Shown here: piece after piece, positions 1 to 7,108 of the stretch
Numbering within the stretch: position 1 is the stretch's first letter
How the letters are laid out: every line of letters starts with the position of its first letter
Source: DASQHM01 sp035632095
Lineage (GTDB): Bacteria > Pseudomonadota > Alphaproteobacteria > Ferrovibrionales > Ferrovibrionaceae
DNA length: 28,838 nt
Direction of reading: 5' to 3'
Assembly (NCBI GenBank): GCA_035632095.1
Contig: DASQHM010000235.1
Span: 1 to 28,838 of the forward strand
Notes under the pieces: model-generated
Seen by the model: only the letters and a program-made list of their open reading frames with translations
The model's database searches: none
Told to the model about the DNA's origin: nothing
Translations under genes and position numbers: made by a program

Positions 1-1256
1 TTGCTGAAGTAGCCGATCTGCCATTCCATATCGGCTTCCGAGATCGGGAAGTCGACGCCGTCGCGGGCGTTCATCACCGCCTTGGGCGCGATCATGGCGA
101 GGCGAAGCTGCAGGCGCATGGCGGTGCGCATGGACAGGCCCGCCTTCCAGACCAGCGCCGTCATGCCCTTGGGGCTTTGCGCGTCGATGATCTTGGTCAC
201 GACGCCCGGCGGCAAGCGCGACAGCAAGGTCAAGGCCGCGACGGCGAAGTCCCGGTCGCCGTTTTCCACCGCATCGCAAACCGCCTCATCGTCGAGCTTG
301 CCCGCGGCATGGAGCGCCGTGGCCCGTTCCAAGCCGCGCTTTCGCGGCGCGCTGCGTTCGGCGTCGGGCGGCGTCTCGTCGATCTTGCGATGCACCACGG
401 CGCGAAGCTGCTGAACCACGTCATCCGCGAGTTTGTGCCGCTCGATCAGGATATCGACCAGCGCCGTGCCGACGAATTGCGCGATTTGGCGCATGGCTCG
501 CACGGAAAGCTCCTTGCGCTGCACCAGGGGCTGGTGCCATCCGGTGACGCCATCAGCATGCTCGATGATGGCGTCGAGCGTTTCCTCGCGGATCTGCGCC
601 GATGAATTGGCGAGCAGGGCGGCGACGGCGGGCACGTCGAGCGTGGCGGCGATGGCGTCGGCCACCGGCGCCACCACGTCGCGCCGCCGGGCGATGGCCG
701 ACAGCCTGCCGCTGCCGGCGCCGCTGCGGATGATCTCCAGCAGGTCTTCGTCGTTGAGCAGTGGCGAATATTCGAGGATCGGCGCCGCGACGATGGTCTC
801 GATGTCGCGCGCGAGCCGCAACACGATCTCCCTCGGCACGTCGTCGGCCGACTTGAGCGCGTCGGCCAGCATGGCGCGCACGCGCGGAAGCTGGTCTTGC
901 GCCAAGGTCTCGAGCGCCTCGATCGTCATCTCGCGAAGCCGCGTGCTGGTCTGCGGATCCAGATCGGGCAGCAGGCGGCCGATCTTGCGCGCCAGGTCGC
1001 ATCGCACGTCGTCGTCGCCGTCGCGGGCGAGCAGCACATTGGCGTGGCCCGGCGTGTTCGGATTGGCGGCGATGGCCCGGCGCACGGCGGGCACGGCATC
1101 TTCGGCCAGGAAATATAGGATTTCGGGACGAATGTCGGGCCTTGCCGCCAGATGGCGGCGGACTTCCGGGCTCGGGTCGCGCGCAAGCTGTTTCGACTCT
1201 TCGTAGTCGACCGGCCTTAGGTCGCGCCGCGCCTTGCCGAGGAGCCAGTTCAGCAT
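1..1256 (-). CDS. DUF2336 domain-containing protein, HEAT-like repeats (partial, C-terminus off window)
   Basis: I translated this by hand from the ATG at 1256; about 418 residues are visible and the frame stays open to the window edge, so the C-terminus is missing. The N-terminus reads MLNWLLGKARRDLRPVDYEE and is followed by HEAT-like helical units (SPEVRRHLAARPDI, VPAVRRAIAANP, DDDVRCDLARKIGRLLPDL). The overall pattern matches the alphaproteobacterial DUF2336 family, whose biochemical role is not established. No signal peptide or membrane segment is visible, so it is probably a cytoplasmic scaffold or interaction protein. It starts 12 bp after the stop of the upstream diguanylate cyclase gene on the same strand and is probably the third gene of that unit. 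That placement suggests, but does not prove, a role in c-di-GMP signalling or motility. The family call is from memory of the repeat pattern; the reading frame itself is secure. Confidence 0.8.
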   Translation of the reverse strand, partial: MLNWLLGKARRDLRPVDYEESKQLARDPSPEVRRHLAARPDIRPEILYFLAEDAVPAVRRAIAANPNTPGHANVLLARDGDDDVRCDLARKIGRLLPDLDPQTSTRLREMTIEALETLAQDQLPRVRAMLADALKSADDVPREIVLRLARDIETIVAAPILEYSPLLNDEDLLEIIRSGAGSGRLSAIARRRDVVAPVADAIAATLDVPAVAALLANSSAQIREETLDAIIEHADGVTGWHQPLVQRKELSVRAMRQIAQFVGTALVDILIERHKLADDVVQQLRAVVHRKIDETPPDAERSAPRKRGLERATALHAAGKLDDEAVCDAVENGDRDFAVAALTLLSRLPPGVVTKIIDAQSPKGMTALVWKAGLSMRTAMRLQLRLAMIAPKAVMNARDGVDFPISEADMEWQIGYFS

Positions 1257-1268
1257 CCGCGCCCCCGA

Positions 1269-2507
1269 TCAGCCCGAAGACGGCGCGCCGCGCGAGCGCA
1301 GGCGCTTCGCTTCATACATGGCCCTATCGGCGCGCGCCAAGATGGCGTCGACCGTGTCGTCGGTTTCGGCCAAGGCAACGCCGATCGATGCGCCGAAACC
1401 AAGCCCGCCGAAGGCCGCGTCCAGAGCGCCCACCGCGGCGGACAGCGCGGCGGCCTTCGCTTGCGCCGCAGGCCCGTCGACCTCTTCGAGCCACAGCACG
1501 AATTCATCGCCGCCGAGCCGCGCCGCCGTATCGCCGGCCCGGCTGGTTTTGCGGATCAGATTCGAGACGTCGCGCAGCGCCTCGTCGCCGCGCTGATGGC
1601 CGAAGCGGTCGTTGATCGGCTTGAAGCTGTCGAGATCGATGAACAGCAGCGCGCCGGAGCGGCCGTGCCGGTCCAGGTGCGCCAGGCGGCGCGACAGTTC
1701 ATCGACAAAGGCGCGGCGATTGGGCAATCCGGTGAGCTCGTCGGTGCGCGAGAGTTCGGCGACCAATTCGTGGGCCCGCTTCAGCTCGGCCTCCCGTTCG
1801 CGCGACGCCGTCACGTCGCGGCAAACGCCGCGCGTGCCGCGCCAGGACTGCTCGGCGTCGAAGGACGGCGTGCAGGAAACTTCGAAGCAGCCCGGCGAGC
1901 CGTCGCTGCGATTGAGCCAGACTTCGACGCCGTCGAGCGCCGCCCGCGATTCGAAGACCGAGTCGATGCCCGGCGGCGGCACGCAAACGAGTTCGCTGGC
2001 CTTGCGGCCCTCCAGCTCGCGCGCGGTGAAACCCAGCGCACCGCGCGGCGAGACGAAGCCGAGCGTACCGTCTGCCTTGGTCTCCCACGCGAAATCCGAC
2101 GAACACGCCACCAGATCCTTGAACAACTGCCGGGAGACGACCAGCGCCTGGGTCAGGTTGCGCTCGAGCGTCGCGTCGCGCGCCAGCATCAAGCAACGGA
2201 GCGGCGAACCTTCGAGCGGCAGGAACGCGATGTCGTATGCCTGGCCGCCCTGCCGGCCTTCGATGTGGCAGCGCTGCTGGCGCGGCTTGCCTTCGCCGAC
2301 CGCGGAAAGGAACGCCGGGTCCGCGCTGCGAAGCTGCTCGGCGAGGTTCGTGCCGGAAACGTTGCCGTCGATGGCCCGGCCGGTCCGGTCCAGCACCGCC
2401 GCCGGCCCCGGATACTCGGTCAGCAGCGTCGCCGCCGGAAGCTGCAACGTCTGCGCTTGCGGAGCCGCGGAATTCGTGCCCGCAAGCGTAATGCGCAACT
2501 CGCTCAT
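1269..2507 (-). CDS. PAS-GGDEF diguanylate cyclase
   Basis: This 412-residue protein should make cyclic di-GMP from two GTP. Residues about 30-115 and 125-235 look like two PAS-type sensor modules; the second ends in the usual linker VCRDVTASREREAELKRA. The GGDEF domain covers about 252-405: it opens with RTDELTGLPNRRAF (254-267), has FIDLDSFKPINDRFGH (289-304), and carries an intact GGDEF signature at 332-336. An RAGD at 323-326, exactly five residues before GGDEF, matches the RxxD inhibitory site, so product feedback inhibition is likely. No membrane helices are seen, so sensing is probably cytosolic. Its ATG overlaps the stop of the upstream EAL gene (ATGA, 2504-2507), indicating translational coupling, and the DUF2336 gene follows 12 bp later. 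Family and catalytic competence are clear from motifs; the PAS ligand is unknown. Confidence 0.93.
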   Translation of the reverse strand: MSELRITLAGTNSAAPQAQTLQLPAATLLTEYPGPAAVLDRTGRAIDGNVSGTNLAEQLRSADPAFLSAVGEGKPRQQRCHIEGRQGGQAYDIAFLPLEGSPLRCLMLARDATLERNLTQALVVSRQLFKDLVACSSDFAWETKADGTLGFVSPRGALGFTARELEGRKASELVCVPPPGIDSVFESRAALDGVEVWLNRSDGSPGCFEVSCTPSFDAEQSWRGTRGVCRDVTASREREAELKRAHELVAELSRTDELTGLPNRRAFVDELSRRLAHLDRHGRSGALLFIDLDSFKPINDRFGHQRGDEALRDVSNLIRKTSRAGDTAARLGGDEFVLWLEEVDGPAAQAKAAALSAAVGALDAAFGGLGFGASIGVALAETDDTVDAILARADRAMYEAKRLRSRGAPSSG

Positions 2508-4159
2508 CGTGTGGCCCTCGCGGTCGCGTGCATGTGTTCGGGTAGTCCGAATTCGGGTTTGCCGAATAGATAGCCTTGTCCGTATTGCAGCCCGAGACCC
2601 GCGATGAATCGCGCGGTTTCCTCCGTCTCGACCATTTCGCCGATGCTGGCGACCTTGAGGTCGCGGCAGAGCTGCACCATGGCCTTCAGGAACGGCAGAT
2701 GATGCGGCACGGTGAGCGCGTCGCGCACGTAGGCGCCGTCGATCTTCACGTAGTCGACGGTCAGGGCGTGCAGATAGTGGAACGCGGTCGCGCCGGCGCC
2801 GAAGTCGTCGAGGCAGACCGGATAGCCGGCGTTTCGCAGCGACATGATCGCGGCCCGCGCCGTATCCAGATTGTGGATCTCGGCGGATTCCGTGATCTCG
2901 AACATCACGTAGCCCGCCAGCATGTGGTAGGAGCGCAGCAGCTTGTGCAGCGCGCCGAGGAACGAGGGCGTCAGCAGCGAACGCCCGGACACGTTGATGC
3001 CGACATGCACCGGATTGCGACCGAGCTTGGCCTTGGCGACTTGCGCCAGAACCTTATGAATCATCGCCAGATCGAAATCGGCGATCAGGCCGACGTTCTC
3101 GGCGAAGACGATGGATTCGAACGGCGACTCCTCGCCGGGGAAGCGCGCCAGTGCCTCATAGTGGTGCACGGCGCGGGTCTTCAGGTCGACCACCGGCTGG
3201 AAGGCCACGTCGAAATGGCTGGTGGCGATGATGCGCCGAAAGGCGGCGATGCGTTTGACCGCATCGATGAGCAGCGGACGAGACCCCTGCGATATGTCGC
3301 CGAGCGTGAGCTCGCCCCGGTCGGAGGCAAAGGTGTTGATGGCATAAAGCAGCGCCTGGGTGCTGTCGCTTTCCTCGCCCACGGCGGAGCTCACGTCCAT
3401 GGTCGCCGATGCGACGCGGGCGCCCTCGCCCTTCGGATCCTTGCCCCGCGTCAGCACTTCGATGTCTCGGCTCAAGACGCCGATATCGATGCTGGGCTCG
3501 TGCAGAAGGCCGTATTTCTCCGTGTTGAATTGCGCGGCCGCGTCGCCGCCGAGCGAGTTGCTCCGCAGCATGCCCACGATCTCGGCATGCAATTCTTCCG
3601 ACACCTTTTGCTGCAGGCGTTGCGAAAGCTGCTCCGCGCCCTTCAACTCGATGAGACTCATGCGATAGGGGACGCTGCGCCGGCCGCTGGTGCGCATGGC
3701 TTCCTGCGCCAGGGCGCCGAAGCCGTCGCGGTCGAGCAGCATCGGCCGCCGTTCGTGGCGCATTGCCGCAGGGTCGGTCTCGTCGTTGGCGTTGTCTTGC
3801 GCGCGCAAGGTCAAGAACACCGATCCGGGGCGCTCGGGCAACGTCGCGCCCGAGACATGCAGTATGTGATTGCTCGATTCGAACTTGAGCGGGATCGGGC
3901 CGATGCGCCCGAGCGTTGCCGCATCGCTCAACGCCTTGCTGAGCGCGGCGCGGCCGGCCTGCGGCAGCAGATCGAGCACCTTGCGGGTGGCGAGATCCTC
4001 GGGAGCGAGCGAAAGCAGTGCGCGCGTAGCTCCAGCGGCAAAAGCAATGCGGCCTTCACCGTCGATCTCGATCAAAGCATCGGCTACCGCGAAAGCGAAC
4101 GCGAGAAAGCGGTCACGTTCCAGGCGCAGGGCGTCCAGGCTCGGATGAGTTTCACGCAT
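2504..4159 (-). CDS. PAS / degenerate GGDEF / EAL c-di-GMP phosphodiesterase
   Basis: A 551-residue protein predicted to hydrolyse c-di-GMP to pGpG. The EAL domain spans about 310-540 and retains the residues expected of an active enzyme: YEALARF (EAL at 335-337), N389 in GINVSG, E421 in FEITES, D451-D452 in LDDFGAG, K472 in DYVKIDG, E508 in GEMVETEE, and QGYLFG at 528-533. Residues about 15-120 resemble a PAS module (ALIEIDGEGRIAFAAG). Between them, about 140-275 looks like a GGDEF fold that has lost its signature; NTEKYGLLHE (212-221) sits where GGDEF would be, so it probably does not make c-di-GMP and may be regulatory. It is the first gene of the unit, and its stop overlaps the start of the cyclase gene. 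The 186-bp region in front of it is shared with a divergent HAD gene. Confidence 0.92.
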   Translation of the reverse strand: MRETHPSLDALRLERDRFLAFAFAVADALIEIDGEGRIAFAAGATRALLSLAPEDLATRKVLDLLPQAGRAALSKALSDAATLGRIGPIPLKFESSNHILHVSGATLPERPGSVFLTLRAQDNANDETDPAAMRHERRPMLLDRDGFGALAQEAMRTSGRRSVPYRMSLIELKGAEQLSQRLQQKVSEELHAEIVGMLRSNSLGGDAAAQFNTEKYGLLHEPSIDIGVLSRDIEVLTRGKDPKGEGARVASATMDVSSAVGEESDSTQALLYAINTFASDRGELTLGDISQGSRPLLIDAVKRIAAFRRIIATSHFDVAFQPVVDLKTRAVHHYEALARFPGEESPFESIVFAENVGLIADFDLAMIHKVLAQVAKAKLGRNPVHVGINVSGRSLLTPSFLGALHKLLRSYHMLAGYVMFEITESAEIHNLDTARAAIMSLRNAGYPVCLDDFGAGATAFHYLHALTVDYVKIDGAYVRDALTVPHHLPFLKAMVQLCRDLKVASIGEMVETEETARFIAGLGLQYGQGYLFGKPEFGLPEHMHATARATR

Positions 4160-4169
4160 TGATGTACTT

Positions 4170-4204
4170 TTGCCGCAACTTCAACCAATAGTGGCTCGCG
4201 GCAA
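4170..4204. repeat. Inverted repeat upstream of the EAL gene
   Basis: Perfect 7-bp arms TTGCCGC (4170-4176) and GCGGCAA (4198-4204) are separated by 21 bp, starting 11 bp before the EAL gene start codon. It could be a regulator site or a leader hairpin. Arms this short can arise by chance in GC-rich DNA. The rest of the 186-bp gap (4160-4345) shows no promoter I can defend on either strand. Confidence 0.3.
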
Positions 4205-4345
4205 GTTAATAACCGCCTAACGCGTATTCACCCTGAGCGAGTGCAAAGCGAGACCGAAAGAGCAAGGAAACCCTGTAAACTCCGAGACCTAGCCTGGGGT
4301 GCGGCACCTTGCCAGCGCGCCCTTCAGCAGCCCAAAGTCGTAACC

Positions 4346-5056
4346 ATGGCCGCGAAATCAGAGCCCCAAAGTCGTCGCAAGGCGCGCGCGAAAGCCGACC
4401 GGGTTTCCGGCGCCGAAGCGTGGATTTTCGATCTCGACAACACGCTCTATCCGGCCCGCTGCAATCTCTTCGCCGAGATCGACCGGCGCATGGGCGAGTA
4501 CATCGCGAAGCTGCTGAACCTGGACTACGACAGCGCCAAGCGCGTGCAGAAGCAATTCTTCCGGGAGCACGGCACCACCATGCGCGGCTTGATGCGCGAG
4601 CACGGCATCGACCCGCGAGGCTTCCTCGAATACGTGCACGACATCGATCTCTCGCCGGTCGCACCCGATGCCGGCCTCGACGCGGCGCTCGCCCGCCTCA
4701 AGGGGCGCAAACTCGTGTTCACCAACGGCTCGGTGCCCCATGCCGAGCGGGTACTGGCGCGGCTCGGCGTGGCGCAGCATTTCGAGGCGATCTACGACAT
4801 CGTTGCCGCTGATTTCGTGCCGAAACCCGAACCGGGACCATACCGCCGGTTCTGCGAGCGCTATGCCCTCGATCCGGCCGCATGCGTCATGGTGGAGGAC
4901 ATCGCGCGCAACTTGAAGCCCGCGTACGATCTCGGCATGACCACCGTGTGGGTCCCCGGCGTCGCAGAATGGAGTCTCGGCGAGAGCGATCTCGCTCATG
5001 TCCACCACGTCGCCGAGGATCTTTCCGCTTGGCTCGGGCGCATTGCCGGGGCATAG
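4346..5056 (+). CDS. HAD-superfamily pyrimidine 5'-nucleotidase-type hydrolase
   Basis: A 236-residue haloacid-dehalogenase-fold phosphatase. All four HAD motifs are present: DLDNT at 29-33 with the nucleophile and acid aspartates, TNGS at 126-129, the lysine K160 in VPKPEP, and the metal-binding ED at 184-185 in VEDIARNLKPA. The form of motif I (FDLDNTLYPA) and the all-helical cap between motifs I and II (LFAEIDRRMGEYI onward) match the SDT1/YjjG-type pyrimidine 5'-nucleotidase group, which dephosphorylates UMP/CMP-type nucleotides. I chose the ATG at 4346; the frame is open 35 codons upstream, but that part has no conserved look. The protein begins with a basic stretch (residues 8-19). It lies just upstream of dapD, but a good promoter separates the two, so it need not be part of the lysine operon. 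The exact substrate is uncertain. Confidence 0.85.
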   Translation: MAAKSEPQSRRKARAKADRVSGAEAWIFDLDNTLYPARCNLFAEIDRRMGEYIAKLLNLDYDSAKRVQKQFFREHGTTMRGLMREHGIDPRGFLEYVHDIDLSPVAPDAGLDAALARLKGRKLVFTNGSVPHAERVLARLGVAQHFEAIYDIVAADFVPKPEPGPYRRFCERYALDPAACVMVEDIARNLKPAYDLGMTTVWVPGVAEWSLGESDLAHVHHVAEDLSAWLGRIAGA

Positions 5057-5066
5057 CGCCGCCCGG

Positions 5067-5094
5067 TTGACAGCCTTCGACCTGCCGCTATTGT
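5067..5094 (+). promoter_or_regulatory. Candidate sigma-70 promoter for the dapD operon
   Basis: A perfect TTGACA at 5067-5072 is followed after 16 bp by TATTGT at 5089-5094 (four of six consensus -10 bases). It lies just after the HAD stop codon, and transcription would start near 5101, about 33 bp before the dapD ATG. A ribosome site GAGGTG at 5121-5126 sits 7 bp before that ATG. Position, spacing and the exact -35 box make this the best protein-gene promoter in the window. Confidence 0.6.
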
Positions 5095-5133
5095 CCACCG
5101 GGTTTCGGAATTTCGCCATCGAGGTGATCGCCA

Positions 5134-5982
5134 ATGCCGGCCGCCACGCTGCAATCCATCATCGACGCCGCCTGGGAATCGCGCGACAAAATATCGAGCG
5201 CGACCAAGGGCGAGATTCGCGACGCCGTTGCAGCGGCGTTGGATGGGCTCGACGGCGGCCGCTATCGGGTCGCCGAGAAAACGCCGGCGGGCGTCTGGTC
5301 GGTGAACCAATGGCTGAAGAAGGCGGTGCTGCTTTCCTTCCGGCTCACCGACTCGGCGCCGATCGCCGGTGCGCCGGGCGAGCGCACCACGTGGTACGAC
5401 AAGGTGCCGTCGAAATTTGCCGGCTGGAGCGATGCGGACTACCGCAAGGCCGGGTTTCGCGCCGTGCCGGGCGCGGTGGCGCGCCGGCCCGCCTATATCG
5501 CGCCGGGCGTCGTGCTGATGCCGAGCTTCGTCAACGTCGGCGCCTATGTCGGCGAGAACACCATGGTCGATACCTGGGCCACGGTCGGCAGTTGCGCGCA
5601 AGTCGGGAAGAACTGTCACATCTCCGGCGGCGCCGGGATCGGCGGCGTGCTCGAACCGTTGCAGGACAATCCGGTAATCGTCGAGGACGATTGTTTCATC
5701 GGTGCGCGCTCGGAGGTGGTGGAAGGCGTGATCGTCGAGCAGGGCGCGGTGCTTTCCATGGGGGTCTATATCGGCTCGACCACGAAGATCGTCGATCGCG
5801 CCACGGGCCGCATCTATCGCGGCCATATTCCTGCCTATTCGGTGGTGGTGCCGGGCAACCTGCCGGGCGCGCCGTTGCCCGACGGACGGCCCGGCCCGAG
5901 CACCTATTGCGCCGTGATCATCAAGCAGGTCGACGCCGGAACGCGCGCCAAGACCTCGATCAACGAGCTTTTGCGCGACTGA
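5134..5982 (+). CDS. dapD: 2,3,4,5-tetrahydropyridine-2,6-dicarboxylate N-succinyltransferase
   Basis: A 282-residue DapD, close to the usual family length. It transfers a succinyl group from succinyl-CoA to tetrahydrodipicolinate in the succinylase branch of the diaminopimelate/lysine pathway, in the cytoplasm. The N-terminal helical domain (1-100) includes VWSVNQWLKKAVLLSFR, a strong DapD marker. The middle is a left-handed beta-helix of hexapeptide repeats (about 115-245), containing MVDTWATVGSCAQVG with the family aspartate D146 and ISGGAGIGGVLEPLQ. The C-terminal TSINELLRD ending is also typical. The start is set by GAGGTG 7 bp upstream. It leads an operon with a MetX-like gene 18 bp downstream and then dapE, the deacylase that acts two steps later. 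Confidence 0.97.
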   Translation: MPAATLQSIIDAAWESRDKISSATKGEIRDAVAAALDGLDGGRYRVAEKTPAGVWSVNQWLKKAVLLSFRLTDSAPIAGAPGERTTWYDKVPSKFAGWSDADYRKAGFRAVPGAVARRPAYIAPGVVLMPSFVNVGAYVGENTMVDTWATVGSCAQVGKNCHISGGAGIGGVLEPLQDNPVIVEDDCFIGARSEVVEGVIVEQGAVLSMGVYIGSTTKIVDRATGRIYRGHIPAYSVVVPGNLPGAPLPDGRPGPSTYCAVIIKQVDAGTRAKTSINELLRD

Positions 5983-6000
5983 ACCAAGGCGGGGCGGCGC

Positions 6001-7086
6001 ATGACTCAGGCAGCGAATTTCCGGGCCTTGGCCGGCGTCGAGACCGGGCGCTTCGTGCGGCGCAACGTCCGCCTCGAAAGCGGCGCGGTCCTGCCGGAGC
6101 TGGCGCTGGCTTACGAAACCTATGGACGGCTCGCGGCGGACGGGCGCAATGCATTGCTGGCAACCCACGGCTACACATCGAGCCACCACGCGGCGGGCAC
6201 ATATTCCGGCGGCAATTCCGATGCGGGCTGGTGGGACGCGCTCATCGGCCCGGGGAAGCCCATCGACACCGACCGCCTCTTTGTCGTGTCGTCCAACATG
6301 CTGGGTTCGGCATACGGATCGACCGGGCCCGGCAGCCTCGACCCGAGGACCGGCCGCCACTACGGCCCGGACTTTCCCGACATCACCCTCGGCGATATCG
6401 TCGCGGCGCAGAAGGCGCTGCTCGATCATCTCGGCGTCGAGCACCTTGTCGCCGTGGCCGGCCCTTCGTTCGGCGGCTTCCAGGCCTTTCAATGGGCCGT
6501 GAGCTATCCGGCTTTCATGGACGGCATCGTCGCCGCGGTAACCTCGCCGAAGCCCGGTGCCGGCGGCGAGGCGCGGCTGCGCGAGCTGATCGAGCGCTTG
6601 TCCCGCGATCCCAACTGGAACGGCGGGCGCTACTACGAGCGCGGCGGCATCGTCGAGACGCTGACACAGCTTCGAATCGAGACGCTGAAGCTCTATGGCA
6701 TCGAAGCGCGGCTGGCGCCGGCGATCCCCGACAGGGTGGCGCGCGAGGCCGCAATTCGCGAGGTCGCGGCGAAATGGGCGCGGGAATTCGACGGACACTC
6801 CCTCGTCGTGCTGAGGCGCGCCTGGACCATATTCGATGCGGAGAAGGACTTCGGCCGGATCAAGGCCAGGGTGCTTTACGCGCTCTCCCGCACCGACAAG
6901 CTGTTTCCGCCGGACCTGGCGCCGGACGTGATGGCAAAGCTGAAAGCGGCCGGTGTGGATGCCGCCTATGTCCCGATCGATTCCGAGTTGGGCCATATGG
7001 CCAGCCATTGGGATGCCGCCAAATGGTCGGCGCCGCTCGGCGCTTTTCTCTCACCACTTATCGATCGCGCAACGCACCCGACTTGA
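6001..7086 (+). CDS. MetX-like alpha/beta hydrolase (homoserine acetyltransferase family, function uncertain)
   Basis: A 361-residue alpha/beta-hydrolase of the homoserine O-acetyltransferase family. Family features are LAYETYGRL (36-44), ALLATHGYTSSHH (51-63), SSNMLGSAYGSTGP (97-110), the nucleophile elbow GPSFGGFQ with S156, DPNWNGGRYY (203-212), D299 in SRTDKLFPP and H332 in ELGHMASHWD, so a Ser-Asp-His triad is likely. It differs from classical MetX: the elbow is usually GGSMGGMQ, and the conserved stretch containing GLxxAR and TYRS that normally follows the DPxW region is not recognisable. Such genes are often annotated metX, but I would not assign that symbol. It sits 18 bp after dapD and 22 bp before dapE, so it is probably cotranscribed with lysine genes. 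An acyltransferase or esterase role on a related amino acid is inference only. Confidence 0.85.
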   Translation: MTQAANFRALAGVETGRFVRRNVRLESGAVLPELALAYETYGRLAADGRNALLATHGYTSSHHAAGTYSGGNSDAGWWDALIGPGKPIDTDRLFVVSSNMLGSAYGSTGPGSLDPRTGRHYGPDFPDITLGDIVAAQKALLDHLGVEHLVAVAGPSFGGFQAFQWAVSYPAFMDGIVAAVTSPKPGAGGEARLRELIERLSRDPNWNGGRYYERGGIVETLTQLRIETLKLYGIEARLAPAIPDRVAREAAIREVAAKWAREFDGHSLVVLRRAWTIFDAEKDFGRIKARVLYALSRTDKLFPPDLAPDVMAKLKAAGVDAAYVPIDSELGHMASHWDAAKWSAPLGAFLSPLIDRATHPT

Positions 7087-7108
7087 ACAACAGCCCTTGG
7101 GCCGCACC

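Noticed and set aside
2576..4162. A 528-codon plus-strand open frame opposite the EAL gene
   Set aside because: The minus-strand frame carries every EAL catalytic motif; the plus-strand product is a low-information shadow.
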